A stretch of DNA of 46,215 bases, taken from the NCBI GenBank assembly GCA_001304215.1, contig LJVB01000003.1:1-46215 (forward strand), written 5' to 3'. Below the pieces are notes generated by a model. That model saw nothing but the letters and a program-made list of their open reading frames with translations, did no database searches and was not told the origin of the DNA. Below are positions 8,496 through 17,539 of this stretch, one piece after another. This stretch comes from Acidithiobacillales bacterium SM1_46. Its GTDB lineage: Bacteria > Pseudomonadota > Gammaproteobacteria > Acidiferrobacterales > Sulfurifustaceae. Positions within the stretch are counted from its first letter, which is position 1, and each line of letters starts with the position of its first letter. Made by a program: the position numbers and the translations under genes.

Positions 8496-8852
8496 ATGGA
8501 CATTATCTATCTTCACGATCTCAAAATCGAGTGCGTGATCGGCATCTGGGACTGGGAGCGCAAGATCAAGCAGCGTGTGATCATCGACCTCGACATGGGG
8601 TTCGATATTCGCCGTGCCGCGCAGACCGACGCGATCGACGACACCCTCAATTACAAGGCGGTCGCCAAGCGGCTGCAGCAATTCGTCGGTGACTCTCAGT
8701 TTCAGCTAGTGGAGACCATGGCGGAACGGGTCGCAGAGATCCTGCTCGCGGAGTTCAAGCTCGCCTGGGTACGGGTGCGCATCAACAAGCGTGGCGCGGT
8801 GCGCGGGGCCGGCGATGTGGGAGTGATGATCGAACGCGGAAAAGACTCCTGA
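8496..8852 (+). CDS. folB: Dihydroneopterin aldolase FolB
   Basis: The 118-residue protein converts 7,8-dihydroneopterin to 6-hydroxymethyl-dihydropterin in folate synthesis. Family features are the N-terminus 'MDIIYLHDLKIECVIGIWDWE', 'DTLNYKAVAKRL', the pterin-binding 'LVETMAERVAEILL' and 'VRVRINKRGAVRGAGDVGV' at the end. The normal length and tunnelling-fold layout are complete. The next pathway enzyme, folK, starts 7 bp downstream, so the two form an operon. Confidence 0.97.
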   Translation: MDIIYLHDLKIECVIGIWDWERKIKQRVIIDLDMGFDIRRAAQTDAIDDTLNYKAVAKRLQQFVGDSQFQLVETMAERVAEILLAEFKLAWVRVRINKRGAVRGAGDVGVMIERGKDS

Positions 8853-8859
8853 TCCTCGC

Positions 8860-9345
8860 ATGCCGCGTGTATTCGTCAGCATCGGCAGCAACGTTGACCG
8901 GGAAGAAAATATTCGCGGAGCAGTTGAAAGCCTTACCCGGCGCTTCGGCCCCCTGAACCTTTCTACCGTCTACGAAACGAAGTCCGTAGGTTTCGAGGGC
9001 GAGGACTTTTTCAACCTCGTGGTCGGTTTCGATAGCAGCGAGTCGATCGAGGCAATTCGCACGGAGTTGCACCGCATCGAGGATATGCACGGCCGCAAAC
9101 GTGAGGGGGTATCGAGGTTCTCCGCCCGAACGCTAGATCTGGACCTGATCCTCTACGGCGATGTAGTCGATCCAGCCGCCAATCTTCCGCACCCTGACAT
9201 ACTGCGATACGCCTTTGTGCTTGGGCCGCTTGCCGAACTTGCCCCGAATCTTGCGCATCCTGTGAAAGGCGTTCCCTACCATACCCTATGGCAGCAGACC
9301 TTCGCCGACGGTGGGGGCCTGCGACGACAGAGCTTCCGCTTCTAA
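8860..9345 (+). CDS. folK: HPPK, 2-amino-4-hydroxy-6-hydroxymethyldihydropteridine diphosphokinase FolK
   Basis: The 161-residue enzyme pyrophosphorylates the FolB product before condensation with pABA. It has 'VFVSIGSNVDREENI', 'YETKSVGFEGEDFFNLVV', the 'GRKREGVSRFSARTLDLDLI' catalytic segment with the Mg-binding aspartates, and 'LPHPDILRYAFVLGPLAELA'. It is directly downstream of folB. The stop overlaps the stop of the convergent SDR gene in the four bases CTAA. Confidence 0.97.
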   Translation: MPRVFVSIGSNVDREENIRGAVESLTRRFGPLNLSTVYETKSVGFEGEDFFNLVVGFDSSESIEAIRTELHRIEDMHGRKREGVSRFSARTLDLDLILYGDVVDPAANLPHPDILRYAFVLGPLAELAPNLAHPVKGVPYHTLWQQTFADGGGLRRQSFRF

Positions 9346-10094
9346 ACCGTCACGTGCCGTCCGCCGTCGACAGTGAGCACTTCGCCGGTGGTATAAGTGG
9401 CGTCGCGGATCAGGTAGAGCACGGCGCGGGCGATGTCCTCGGGCTCACCGCCGCGCTTGAGCAACGTGCGGGAAACAATGCGCTGTTTGGACATCTCATC
9501 GAGCCCGCGCTCCGGCCAGAGAATCGCCCCGGGCGCGACGGCATTGACCCGCACCTCGGGTGAAAGCTCGCGCGCCAGGGTCTTGGTCAGCATCACCAGG
9601 CCCGCCTTGGTGATGCTGTAGACAGGAAATCCTGGCAATGGTCGCTGCCCGTAAAGATCTGCAATATTGACGATGCAACCGCTGGACTTTTTCAGGTGCG
9701 GGGCAGCCGCCTGCGCCAGGAAGAACGGCGCCTTGAGATTGGTGCTCAAGAGATCGTCCCACTGTTGCTCAGTGACACTCCCCATCGGCGTCTCGTAGAA
9801 CCGGGCGGCATTATTGACCAGCACATCCAGTCGGTCGAAGGATTCCACCGTCTCGAACACCAGGTTACGCGCCAGTTTGTCGCCGTGGGACAGATCGCCG
9901 CGCACCAGCATCACGGAATCGGGACGAACCGCGTGCAGCTCGGCCTGCAACGAGTGGGCTGCGCTTTCGGATGAGAGATAATGCACCACGATCTGCATGC
10001 CCTCGGCATGCAGCGCCCGTGCGATCGCGGCCCCGAGGCGATGTGCGCCGCCCGTTACCAGCGCCACCTTGCCAGCCAGCTGCATGTCCGCCAT
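9342..10094 (-). CDS. SDR oxidoreductase, probable pteridine reductase (FolM-like)
   Basis: From the ATG at 10094 the protein is 250 residues. It has the Rossmann cofactor motif 'VALVTGGAHRLGAAIARAL', 'LVNNAARFYETPMG', the catalytic Tyr-x3-Lys in 'YSITKAGLVMLTKTLARE', and the C-terminal 'ATYTTGEVLTVDGGRH'. The 'GGAHRLG' form of the glycine motif, 'NIADLYG' in place of the usual serine-centred strand, and position against folB-folK all fit pteridine reductase/dihydromonapterin reductase, which supplies reduced pterins. The longer track ORF (to 10301) adds 69 Arg-rich residues unlike any SDR and runs antisense to the methyltransferase gene, so I trimmed it. An ordinary ketoreductase is the main alternative. 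Confidence 0.85.
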   Translation of the reverse strand: MADMQLAGKVALVTGGAHRLGAAIARALHAEGMQIVVHYLSSESAAHSLQAELHAVRPDSVMLVRGDLSHGDKLARNLVFETVESFDRLDVLVNNAARFYETPMGSVTEQQWDDLLSTNLKAPFFLAQAAAPHLKKSSGCIVNIADLYGQRPLPGFPVYSITKAGLVMLTKTLARELSPEVRVNAVAPGAILWPERGLDEMSKQRIVSRTLLKRGGEPEDIARAVLYLIRDATYTTGEVLTVDGGRHVTV

Positions 10095-10171
10095 AGGGCC
10101 TCGCGCTTGCCTGTAGAATGAAGCGCACACGATACCGACAAGCCGCCGACCGGCCAAGCCGCAGCCACCCG

Positions 10172-11440
10172 ATGCAACCACTCTCGCCCGAGTCCGACCT
10201 GCCTGCGCTTGCGCCCGCCGAGCAGGCGCACTGCGAACGTGTGGCCGCCGAAATTCGCCGACGCATTGAGGCCGCCGGGGGCGCGATCGATTTTTCGGCA
10301 TTCATGGACGCCGCTTTGTACACGCCGGGCCTGGGTTATTACGCCTCTGATGGTGCGACTTTCGGGGAAGCGGGCGACTTTGTCACCGCGCCGGAGCTCG
10401 GACCGGTTTTCGCCAGGTGCCTCGCCCGCCAGTGCAAGGAGCTGTTCGAGCAGACAGGTGTGCAAGAGATTCTTGAGGCCGGCGCCGGCAGCGGCGCGCT
10501 CGCCGCCGAATTGCTCGCCGAATTCGAGCACCTCGGCGCTCCGCACGTTCGTTATCGGATTCTGGAGCTGAGCGGAGCACTGCGTGCGCGACAACAGAAA
10601 ACGCTTGCCGCGCGCGTGCCACATCTTGCAGCGCACGTCGAGTGGCTCGATCGCTGGCCAGGGTCGATTCGCGGCGTGGTCATTGCAAACGAACTACTGG
10701 ATGCACTGCCGGTAGAGCGCTTTCGAGTGACTGGCAGTAGCATTCTTCAACTACAGGTCGGAATCGGGAGCGACTTCGGCGACGGAAATGATGCGAGCGC
10801 CGCGGGCCGGCGGCCGCCCGGAATGGCGGCAGGCCGAACAAAGCAGGACCAACCGTCGGGACGGCCAGGTCGCGGCTTTGCATGGCGCGAGCGGCCGGCG
10901 GATGCGATCGTCTCCGAGCGTGTCACGCCGCTCGGTCTACCCGAAGGCTATATCTCGGAGCTTGGCTTGCAGGCCGAGGCCTGGGTCGGCAGCCTCGGCG
11001 CGAGACTCGAACATGGCGTCGCGTTGTTCATCGACTACGGCTTCCCGCGCGCCGAGTTTTATCACCCCCAGCGCGCAACCGGCACGCTGATGTGCCACTT
11101 CCGTCACCGTGCTCACACGGATCCTTTGATTCGTGTCGGGCTGCAGGACATCACCGCGCATGTCGATTTCAGCGCTATTGGCGACGCGTCACGTGCCGCC
11201 GGCCTCCATGTGCTCGGCTACACCAGTCAGGCGATGTTCCTGCTCGGCTGTGGGCTGGACGAGATTGTTGCCGCTTCCGATGCGAGTGATGCGGCAACGC
11301 ACCTGCGGCTGACTAACGAAGTGAATCGCCTCACCTCGCCGGCGGAAATGGGTGAGTTATTCAAAGTGCTCGCCGTCGGTAGGGGCGTCGATGGACCGCT
11401 GCGTGGTTTTAGTCTCAACGATCGCCGTTCGCGGCTCTAG
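10172..11440 (+). CDS. MidA/NDUFAF7-family SAM-dependent methyltransferase
   Basis: The 422-residue protein belongs to PF02636; the mitochondrial member NDUFAF7 methylates an arginine of complex I, and bacterial targets are not established. Visible features are 'FMDAALYTPGLGYYASD', 'GDFVTAPELGPVFARCLARQ', the SAM motif 'EAGAGSGALAAELL' and 'VIANELLDALPVERFRV'. Between 'LQLQVGI' and 'FAWRERPADA' there is a Gly/Arg/Pro-rich insertion of about 35 residues not typical of the family. I use ATG 10172; the upstream ATG at 10118 lies inside a TAGAAT hexamer that may be the promoter -10. An NDUFA9-like gene lies 5 kb away, a weak hint of a complex I link. It shares CTAG with the next gene's stop. Confidence 0.88.
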   Translation: MQPLSPESDLPALAPAEQAHCERVAAEIRRRIEAAGGAIDFSAFMDAALYTPGLGYYASDGATFGEAGDFVTAPELGPVFARCLARQCKELFEQTGVQEILEAGAGSGALAAELLAEFEHLGAPHVRYRILELSGALRARQQKTLAARVPHLAAHVEWLDRWPGSIRGVVIANELLDALPVERFRVTGSSILQLQVGIGSDFGDGNDASAAGRRPPGMAAGRTKQDQPSGRPGRGFAWRERPADAIVSERVTPLGLPEGYISELGLQAEAWVGSLGARLEHGVALFIDYGFPRAEFYHPQRATGTLMCHFRHRAHTDPLIRVGLQDITAHVDFSAIGDASRAAGLHVLGYTSQAMFLLGCGLDEIVAASDASDAATHLRLTNEVNRLTSPAEMGELFKVLAVGRGVDGPLRGFSLNDRRSRL

Positions 11441-11751
11441 TCGGCGGGCGGCGGCATCGGCTGCGGCAACAGCAACTCGCTCGCCGGCCACGGACCGAAG
11501 GGAAACGGTTTCTCGTCCGAATTGAACGTCACATAGGCAACGATCTGGTAGATGAACGCGGCCAGACTCAAGGCGAAAGCGCGCAGACGTGCATTGGTTT
11601 CGCCGGCAAACAATGTCGCCAGGAACTGAAACGCGACAACCGCCACCAGCACGACCTCGGCGACGCTGTAGATGACGGCGAAAATAACGATAAATAGTCC
11701 GCGCAACCAAGTCTCACGCGCGGTCAGGCGCTGCTTCAATTCGGGGTTCAT
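11437..11751 (-). CDS. DUF4389-family small membrane protein
   Basis: The 104-residue protein has two hydrophobic helices ('GLFIVIFAVIYSVAEVVLVA' and a second around 'LRAFALSLAAFIYQIVAYVT') and ends with the DUF4389 signature 'EKPFPFGPWP'. The function of the family is unknown. The track ORF begins 46 residues earlier, but ATG 11751 has GGAGG five to six bases upstream and matches the family start ('MNPELKQRLTARETWLRG'), so I use it. It is convergent with the MidA-like gene, sharing CTAG, and is 141 bp downstream of the small gene after rimO. Confidence 0.8.
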   Translation of the reverse strand: MNPELKQRLTARETWLRGLFIVIFAVIYSVAEVVLVAVVAFQFLATLFAGETNARLRAFALSLAAFIYQIVAYVTFNSDEKPFPFGPWPASELLLPQPMPPPAD

Positions 11752-11892
11752 GCGGCCTCCTGCACGGGTAATGGGCGACGCATTCACCATACCCAATCCG
11801 TTTGTTGCGTGCCACGGTTGCGTGGCAACTGCAGCCGCTCCGGATATCCTGTTGTCTCGCGAGAGTCGTACGTCCCTGCGCAGCGCCATGGA

Positions 11893-12225
11893 CTAAACAA
11901 TCGCGCCGCGCGCCTGAGTAATGCGCACGATTATCTCGCGTGTCGGGTACTCATCGCCGGCCTGCACGAGATAGTCGCGCCAGCTGTCGAATTCCGCAGC
12001 ACACGCCGGTTCGCTGCCGTGACAGCCGAGAACCTGTACCACGGCCGCACCGACTTTCCATGGCCCGTCACCGCGAATCTCCCCTTGCGCGAGCCGCACA
12101 GTCTCGCACGGATCGCCGAGATGCCAGAACGCAGTGAAATAGAGCACGCCCATGGGATGGCGGAAACGCTCCACCATGACCTCCCGGCTGCCATCCGGCA
12201 GACGGATCATAAGCGGCGCGGTCAT
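11893..12225 (-). CDS. Conserved-looking hypothetical protein downstream of rimO
   Basis: The 110-residue soluble protein begins 'MTAPLMIRLPDGSREVMVER' and contains 'GVLYFTAFWHLGDPCETVRL' and 'LGCHGSEPACAAEFDSW'. I do not recognise a family. It has three cysteines but no obvious CxxC metal site and no signal peptide. I chose ATG 12225 because it follows the rimO stop by 10 bp; the longer ORF would overlap rimO with an Arg-rich stretch. Close spacing suggests co-transcription and translation coupling with rimO. Confidence 0.65.
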   Translation of the reverse strand: MTAPLMIRLPDGSREVMVERFRHPMGVLYFTAFWHLGDPCETVRLAQGEIRGDGPWKVGAAVVQVLGCHGSEPACAAEFDSWRDYLVQAGDEYPTREIIVRITQARGAIV

Positions 12226-12235
12226 CGCAAACAGA

Positions 12236-13609
<1,374 letters not shown>

Positions 13610-13612
13610 TGA

Positions 13613-14164
13613 CTACTCGGCCTTCAAATAGGAAAAACCCTGACTCTGCAGTTCCGCGATGCGCACCACGCCGGAGCGCACTGACGTCACGCCGGGAATG
13701 ATTCTGTCCTTCGGCAGATTGAGCGCCTCACGCGTGATCTCGCACAGCTCGAGCTTCACCCCGTAAAGTTCGCGCAGTTGTTGCAGTCGCTGGATGAGTT
13801 CCGGGCGCTCCTTCTTGAAGGACGCGTCTTCGGCGAACGGCGTTCGTTCCAGCGGATCCTCGGTCACAAAGCGAATGCCGCCCGCCAAGAATACGATGCG
13901 CACGTCATAATCCATCAGATCGTTCTGATAGGTCGTAACCATGTTGTTCACATTCTGGATCATGGCGCTAAGGCGACGGGGATCGGAGAAATCGACATGC
14001 CAGACCACCTTCGCCATGCTGGGTGCTGCCGGTGCGGCAGCGACTGGTGCGGCCGCGGGTTTCGCCGGCGCAGCCGTCGTTTGCGGCGATGTCGCGCAGG
14101 CGCTCGTCGCGAGAAACACCACCATCAGCGCGAACCCGTTTCGAATCAATTGCAGAAATTTCAT
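13613..14164 (-). CDS. Exported DsrE-family protein
   Basis: From ATG 14164, preceded by a GGGAGGT Shine-Dalgarno, the protein is 183 residues. An N-terminal hydrophobic signal ('FALMVVFLATSACATS') is followed by an Ala/Pro linker (about residues 25-50) and a DsrE/DsrF-like domain starting at 'KVVWHVDFSDPRRLSAMIQN'. It may be a lipoprotein with a weak lipobox (TSAC). Cytoplasmic DsrE proteins relay sulfur, but secreted members of this COG1416-type group have no settled function. One Cys near the C-terminus ('KLELCEITREAL') matches the conserved position of the family. It lies between cca (31 bp) and rimO (3 bp). The longer track ORF overlaps cca and is rejected. Confidence 0.8.
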   Translation of the reverse strand: MKFLQLIRNGFALMVVFLATSACATSPQTTAAPAKPAAAPVAAAPAAPSMAKVVWHVDFSDPRRLSAMIQNVNNMVTTYQNDLMDYDVRIVFLAGGIRFVTEDPLERTPFAEDASFKKERPELIQRLQQLRELYGVKLELCEITREALNLPKDRIIPGVTSVRSGVVRIAELQSQGFSYLKAE

Positions 14165-14195
14165 GGCACACCTCCCTCGTTTGCCGGGCCGGCAG

Positions 14196-15422
14196 TCAGT
14201 CCGGTGATGATACCACCGCCTTGACCGCGGCGATTCGTGCTTCACGGATACGCCTCCCGATCTCGGCTCCATCCTTGATTCCGTTCGCCACCGCCGCGCT
14301 GTCGACACCCTGAGCCGCCTCGAAAGCCGCACGAAAAACTGGCCCCTGCGGGTAAGGACGATCCTCGTATCCCGTGCGTCCACGAAAGTCGGCCTCGCTG
14401 GCAAGCACAAACAACCCGACACGCTCAGGCTTGCGGAACGCGTCCATTGCCTCGAAGGTATCGACCAGGGTGGCGGCACGCAGTTCCGTCACGCGGTGGC
14501 AATGCGCATGAAAACGCGCCGCGACCACGCCGAGATCGCGATATTCATTCGGCACGCGAAAGCGTGCACACAGCGCCTTCACGAGTTCGGCCCCGCGTTC
14601 TTCGTGCCCCACGTGCTTCGGCCACTCGGCGGGCGGGGTCTCGCCCTTGCCGAGGTCATGCACCAGCGCCGCGAAGCGCACGCGTGGATCGGCCGAGAGT
14701 CGCGCCGCCGCTTCCAGCACCATCATCACGTGCACACCGGTATCGATTTCGGGGTGGTGCTGCGCCGGCTGCGGGACACCGTAAAGGCGATCTAGTTCCG
14801 GGAACAGGCGTGCCAATGCGCCGCAAACGCGCAGCACGTCGAAGAATGCCGATGGCCGCTCCTCGCCCAAGGCGCGCTCGAGTTCGGTCCACACCCGCTC
14901 GGCGACCAGATGATCGACCTCGCCGGCCGCGACCATGCTGCGCATCAGCGCAAGCGTCTCATCTGCTACGCGGAAGCCGCGCGGCGCGAATCGCGCCGCA
15001 AACCGCGCCACGCGCAGGACTCGCACCGGATCTTCGCCAAACGCTTCGGACACGTGACGTAACAAACCGTTGCGCAGATCCGTGGCGCCGCCATAGGGAT
15101 CGACCAGTCGTCCTTGCTCATCCTCAGCCATCGCATTGATAGTGAGGTCGCGGCGGCGCAAATCTTCCTCGAGCGTTACGTCCGGCGCGGCGTAGACCTT
15201 AAAGCCCTTATAGCCATGTCCGGACTTGCGCTCGGTGCGCGCAAGGGCATACTCCTCCTTGGTTTCGGGATGCAGAAACACCGGAAAGTCCGCGCCCACC
15301 GGCTTGAAACCGCGCGCGATCATCTCCTCCGGTGTTGCCCCGACCACCACATAGTCGCGGTCCTGCACCGGCAGGCCGAGCAACTTGTCGCGCACTGCGC
15401 CACCAACGAGATAGATCTGCAT
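14196..15422 (-). CDS. cca: CCA-adding tRNA nucleotidyltransferase with HD domain
   Basis: This 408-residue enzyme builds or repairs the tRNA 3'-CCA end. The N-terminal class II nucleotidyltransferase core has '[13 protein letters not shown]', the catalytic aspartates in '[14 protein letters not shown]', and '[20 protein letters not shown]'. The HD phosphohydrolase domain is marked by '[16 protein letters not shown]', as in gammaproteobacterial bifunctional CCA enzymes. Length is normal. It starts only 6 bp from the divergent lipoprotein aminopeptidase gene; TAGCAT lies 6 bases before the ATG and could serve as -10 for a leaderless message. Confidence 0.97.
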   Translation of the reverse strand: MQIYLVGGAVRDKLLGLPVQDRDYVVVGATPEEMIARGFKPVGADFPVFLHPETKEEYALARTERKSGHGYKGFKVYAAPDVTLEEDLRRRDLTINAMAEDEQGRLVDPYGGATDLRNGLLRHVSEAFGEDPVRVLRVARFAARFAPRGFRVADETLALMRSMVAAGEVDHLVAERVWTELERALGEERPSAFFDVLRVCGALARLFPELDRLYGVPQPAQHHPEIDTGVHVMMVLEAAARLSADPRVRFAALVHDLGKGETPPAEWPKHVGHEERGAELVKALCARFRVPNEYRDLGVVAARFHAHCHRVTELRAATLVDTFEAMDAFRKPERVGLFVLASEADFRGRTGYEDRPYPQGPVFRAAFEAAQGVDSAAVANGIKDGAEIGRRIREARIAAVKAVVSSPD

Positions 15423-15428
15423 GTCGCC

Positions 15429-16520
15429 ATGCTAAGGGACGGTCCGGTACGCGCCAAGGGGAATACGAAAGGGATAGGCCGCGCCCTGGCGCTGCTTGTC
15501 ATTGCCAGTCTGGCAAGCGGCTGCGCGACGCTTGGTTATTACGCACAGGCCATCAATGGACATCTTGAGGTACGTGCACTCAGCCGCCCGATCGACGACT
15601 GGCTGGCGGATCCCGACACAACTCCCGAGCTGCGCGAGAAGCTGATCTACGCACGCGCGGCGCGTGCGTTCGCGCTGGATGAACTCGCGCTGCCCGATCG
15701 CGGCAGTTTCGACCGGTATGCCGATCTCGGCCGGCGTTATGTGTTGTGGAACGTGTTTGCCACGCCGGAACTCTCGCTCGAAGCGAAGCGCTGGTGCTTT
15801 CCGGTCGCGGGCTGCGTCAATTACCGCGGCTACTTTGCGGAGGACGACGCACAGGCCTTCGCCCAGTCCCTGGCTGATCAACGCCTGGATGTTTACGTCG
15901 GGGGTGTCGCTGCCTACTCGACGCTTGGCTGGTTCAGCGACCCGCTGCTCAACACCGTGTTGCGCCGCTCGCCGCCGGAAGTCGCGGGTCTTATCTTTCA
16001 TGAGCTGGCCCACGAGCGTGTCTACGCCAAAGGCGACAGCGAATTCAATGAATCCTTTGCGACGGTGGTGGAACTGGAAGGCGTTCGCCGTTGGCTCTCC
16101 GCACGCGGTGATGCGGAAAGTTTTGCCGGCTACCGCGCGCGTCTGTCGCAGCGCGAGGCCTTCACGAAACTCGTGCTGGCGACACGCTCACGGCTCGTCA
16201 CACTCTACGAAAGCAGCATGAGCGATGCGCAGAAGCGCGTCTCAAAGCGTGCCGCCTTCGAGGAACTGAAAAGTGCCTACGCCGACTTGCGCAATCAGGG
16301 GACTTTCGATGAACGCTACGATGCCTGGTTCGCCCAACCGCTCAACAACGCCCATCTGGTAGCGGTGGGCACATACCACTCGCTCGTACCAATTCTTGAG
16401 GTAATGCTGGCACGACAGAACGGGGACTTGCGCGCCTTCTACGGGGAGGCCGAGCGTCTCGCGGCGTTGCCGAAAGTGGATCGTGCCAAACAGCTCGCTG
16501 CTCTCAAAGCAGCGCGCTAG
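15429..16520 (+). CDS. Putative lipoprotein aminopeptidase (COG4324 / PF10023)
   Basis: The 363-residue protein begins with a lipoprotein signal ending in the lipobox 'ASLASGC' (Cys about residue 32), so it should be anchored in the outer membrane or inner membrane facing the periplasm. '[19 protein letters not shown]' just after the Cys and the zinc-metallopeptidase motif 'HELAHERVY' with '[13 protein letters not shown]' downstream are typical of COG4324 predicted aminopeptidases. Experimental function is not established. The track ORF starts 105 residues upstream inside cca; ATG 15429 gives a proper signal peptide. The divergent gap to cca is 6 bp and the stop shares CTAG with the next gene. 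Confidence 0.85.
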   Translation: MLRDGPVRAKGNTKGIGRALALLVIASLASGCATLGYYAQAINGHLEVRALSRPIDDWLADPDTTPELREKLIYARAARAFALDELALPDRGSFDRYADLGRRYVLWNVFATPELSLEAKRWCFPVAGCVNYRGYFAEDDAQAFAQSLADQRLDVYVGGVAAYSTLGWFSDPLLNTVLRRSPPEVAGLIFHELAHERVYAKGDSEFNESFATVVELEGVRRWLSARGDAESFAGYRARLSQREAFTKLVLATRSRLVTLYESSMSDAQKRVSKRAAFEELKSAYADLRNQGTFDERYDAWFAQPLNNAHLVAVGTYHSLVPILEVMLARQNGDLRAFYGEAERLAALPKVDRAKQLAALKAAR

Positions 16521-17473
16521 CGGCCAGCAATGCCACGCAACGGAGCGAAACGGTCGGCGTCGTGCGGGTTCAACCAGCCGGCCGCCACGCTCTCGAGGGT
16601 GCGCAGCGTGATGCCGAACACGGCCGGGAATCCCTTGCTGCAGACGCTGTCGATCTGAAGTGAACGATAGTTGTCGAGTGAGAACGGCTTGCCCGGCGCA
16701 AACTCCATGATCGCCGCCTGCAGGTGCGAAAGCATGTCGTTTAGCTCAATGATGTGTACGCGCCGGCCGATGAGCGAGGCGATGTATTCCACCAACTCGC
16801 GGAGCCGATAGACTTTTGGCCCGCACAGATCGTAGCGTTGCCCGAAGGTCTGATGGTCATCGAGCGCGTGGACGAAGGCCGCGGCGACATCGTCAACGTA
16901 GACAGGCTGGAAGCGTGCGTCCGGACAGGCGAGCGGGAACAGGCCGGGCACGAGCCGCAGCAGCTGTGCGAAACGGTTGGTGAAGCCGTCGCGCGGACCG
17001 AAGATTACCGAACAGCGAAAGCTCGTGACGGCAAGGTCGCCGCCGTGCGCGCGATGCACGGTCTCCTCACCCAGCGCCTTGGTGCGCAGGTAGTGCGAGG
17101 GAGCATTGAGCGCTGCATGCAATGCCGACATGTGCAACAGCCGCTGGATACCTGATGCGCGACAGGCCTCGACGACCTTCTCTGGCAACTCGGCATGCAC
17201 TCGTGCGAATCCCCGCCCCGAGTGCCCGCGCTCGTTCAGGATGCCCACCAGGTTGATGGCAACATCGTGCCCGGCAAACTCGCGACGCAACACGGCCGGA
17301 TTATGGATATCGGCGTCGACCAGCCGCACTGTCGGCACCACCAGCAGATCGCGGTGGCGCTCGCGCCGGCGCGTGAGGATGGTGACCTCGTGTCCGTCCC
17401 GATACAGCCGCTCGGCAATCTGCCGGCCAACGAAGCCGGTGCCCCCGAGCATACAGATACGTCGCTTAATCAT
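16517..17473 (-). CDS. NDUFA9-like NAD(P)-binding protein (atypical/extended SDR)
   Basis: From ATG 17473 (GAGAAGG five bases upstream) the protein is 318 residues. It has the nucleotide-binding 'RICMLGGTGFVGRQIAERL', 'AINLVGILNERG', 'RLLHMSALHA' and 'SHYLRTKALGEETV', all typical of the complex I NDUFA9-like NAD(P)-binding subfamily. The active-site Tyr-x3-Lys is replaced by the 'YLRTK' form of this group. Eukaryotic NDUFA9 is a structural subunit of complex I; bacterial homologues have uncertain roles in quinone or respiratory metabolism. The upstream 19 residues of the track ORF are dropped. It lies 66 bp after slt. Confidence 0.85.
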   Translation of the reverse strand: MIKRRICMLGGTGFVGRQIAERLYRDGHEVTILTRRRERHRDLLVVPTVRLVDADIHNPAVLRREFAGHDVAINLVGILNERGHSGRGFARVHAELPEKVVEACRASGIQRLLHMSALHAALNAPSHYLRTKALGEETVHRAHGGDLAVTSFRCSVIFGPRDGFTNRFAQLLRLVPGLFPLACPDARFQPVYVDDVAAAFVHALDDHQTFGQRYDLCGPKVYRLRELVEYIASLIGRRVHIIELNDMLSHLQAAIMEFAPGKPFSLDNYRSLQIDSVCSKGFPAVFGITLRTLESVAAGWLNPHDADRFAPLRGIAGR

Positions 17474-17539
17474 GCCTTCTCCCGCGCGCAGTCCACGGCG
17501 GGTTGTACAAACGCCGGCCCGCGCCGTCAAGGGCGCAAC

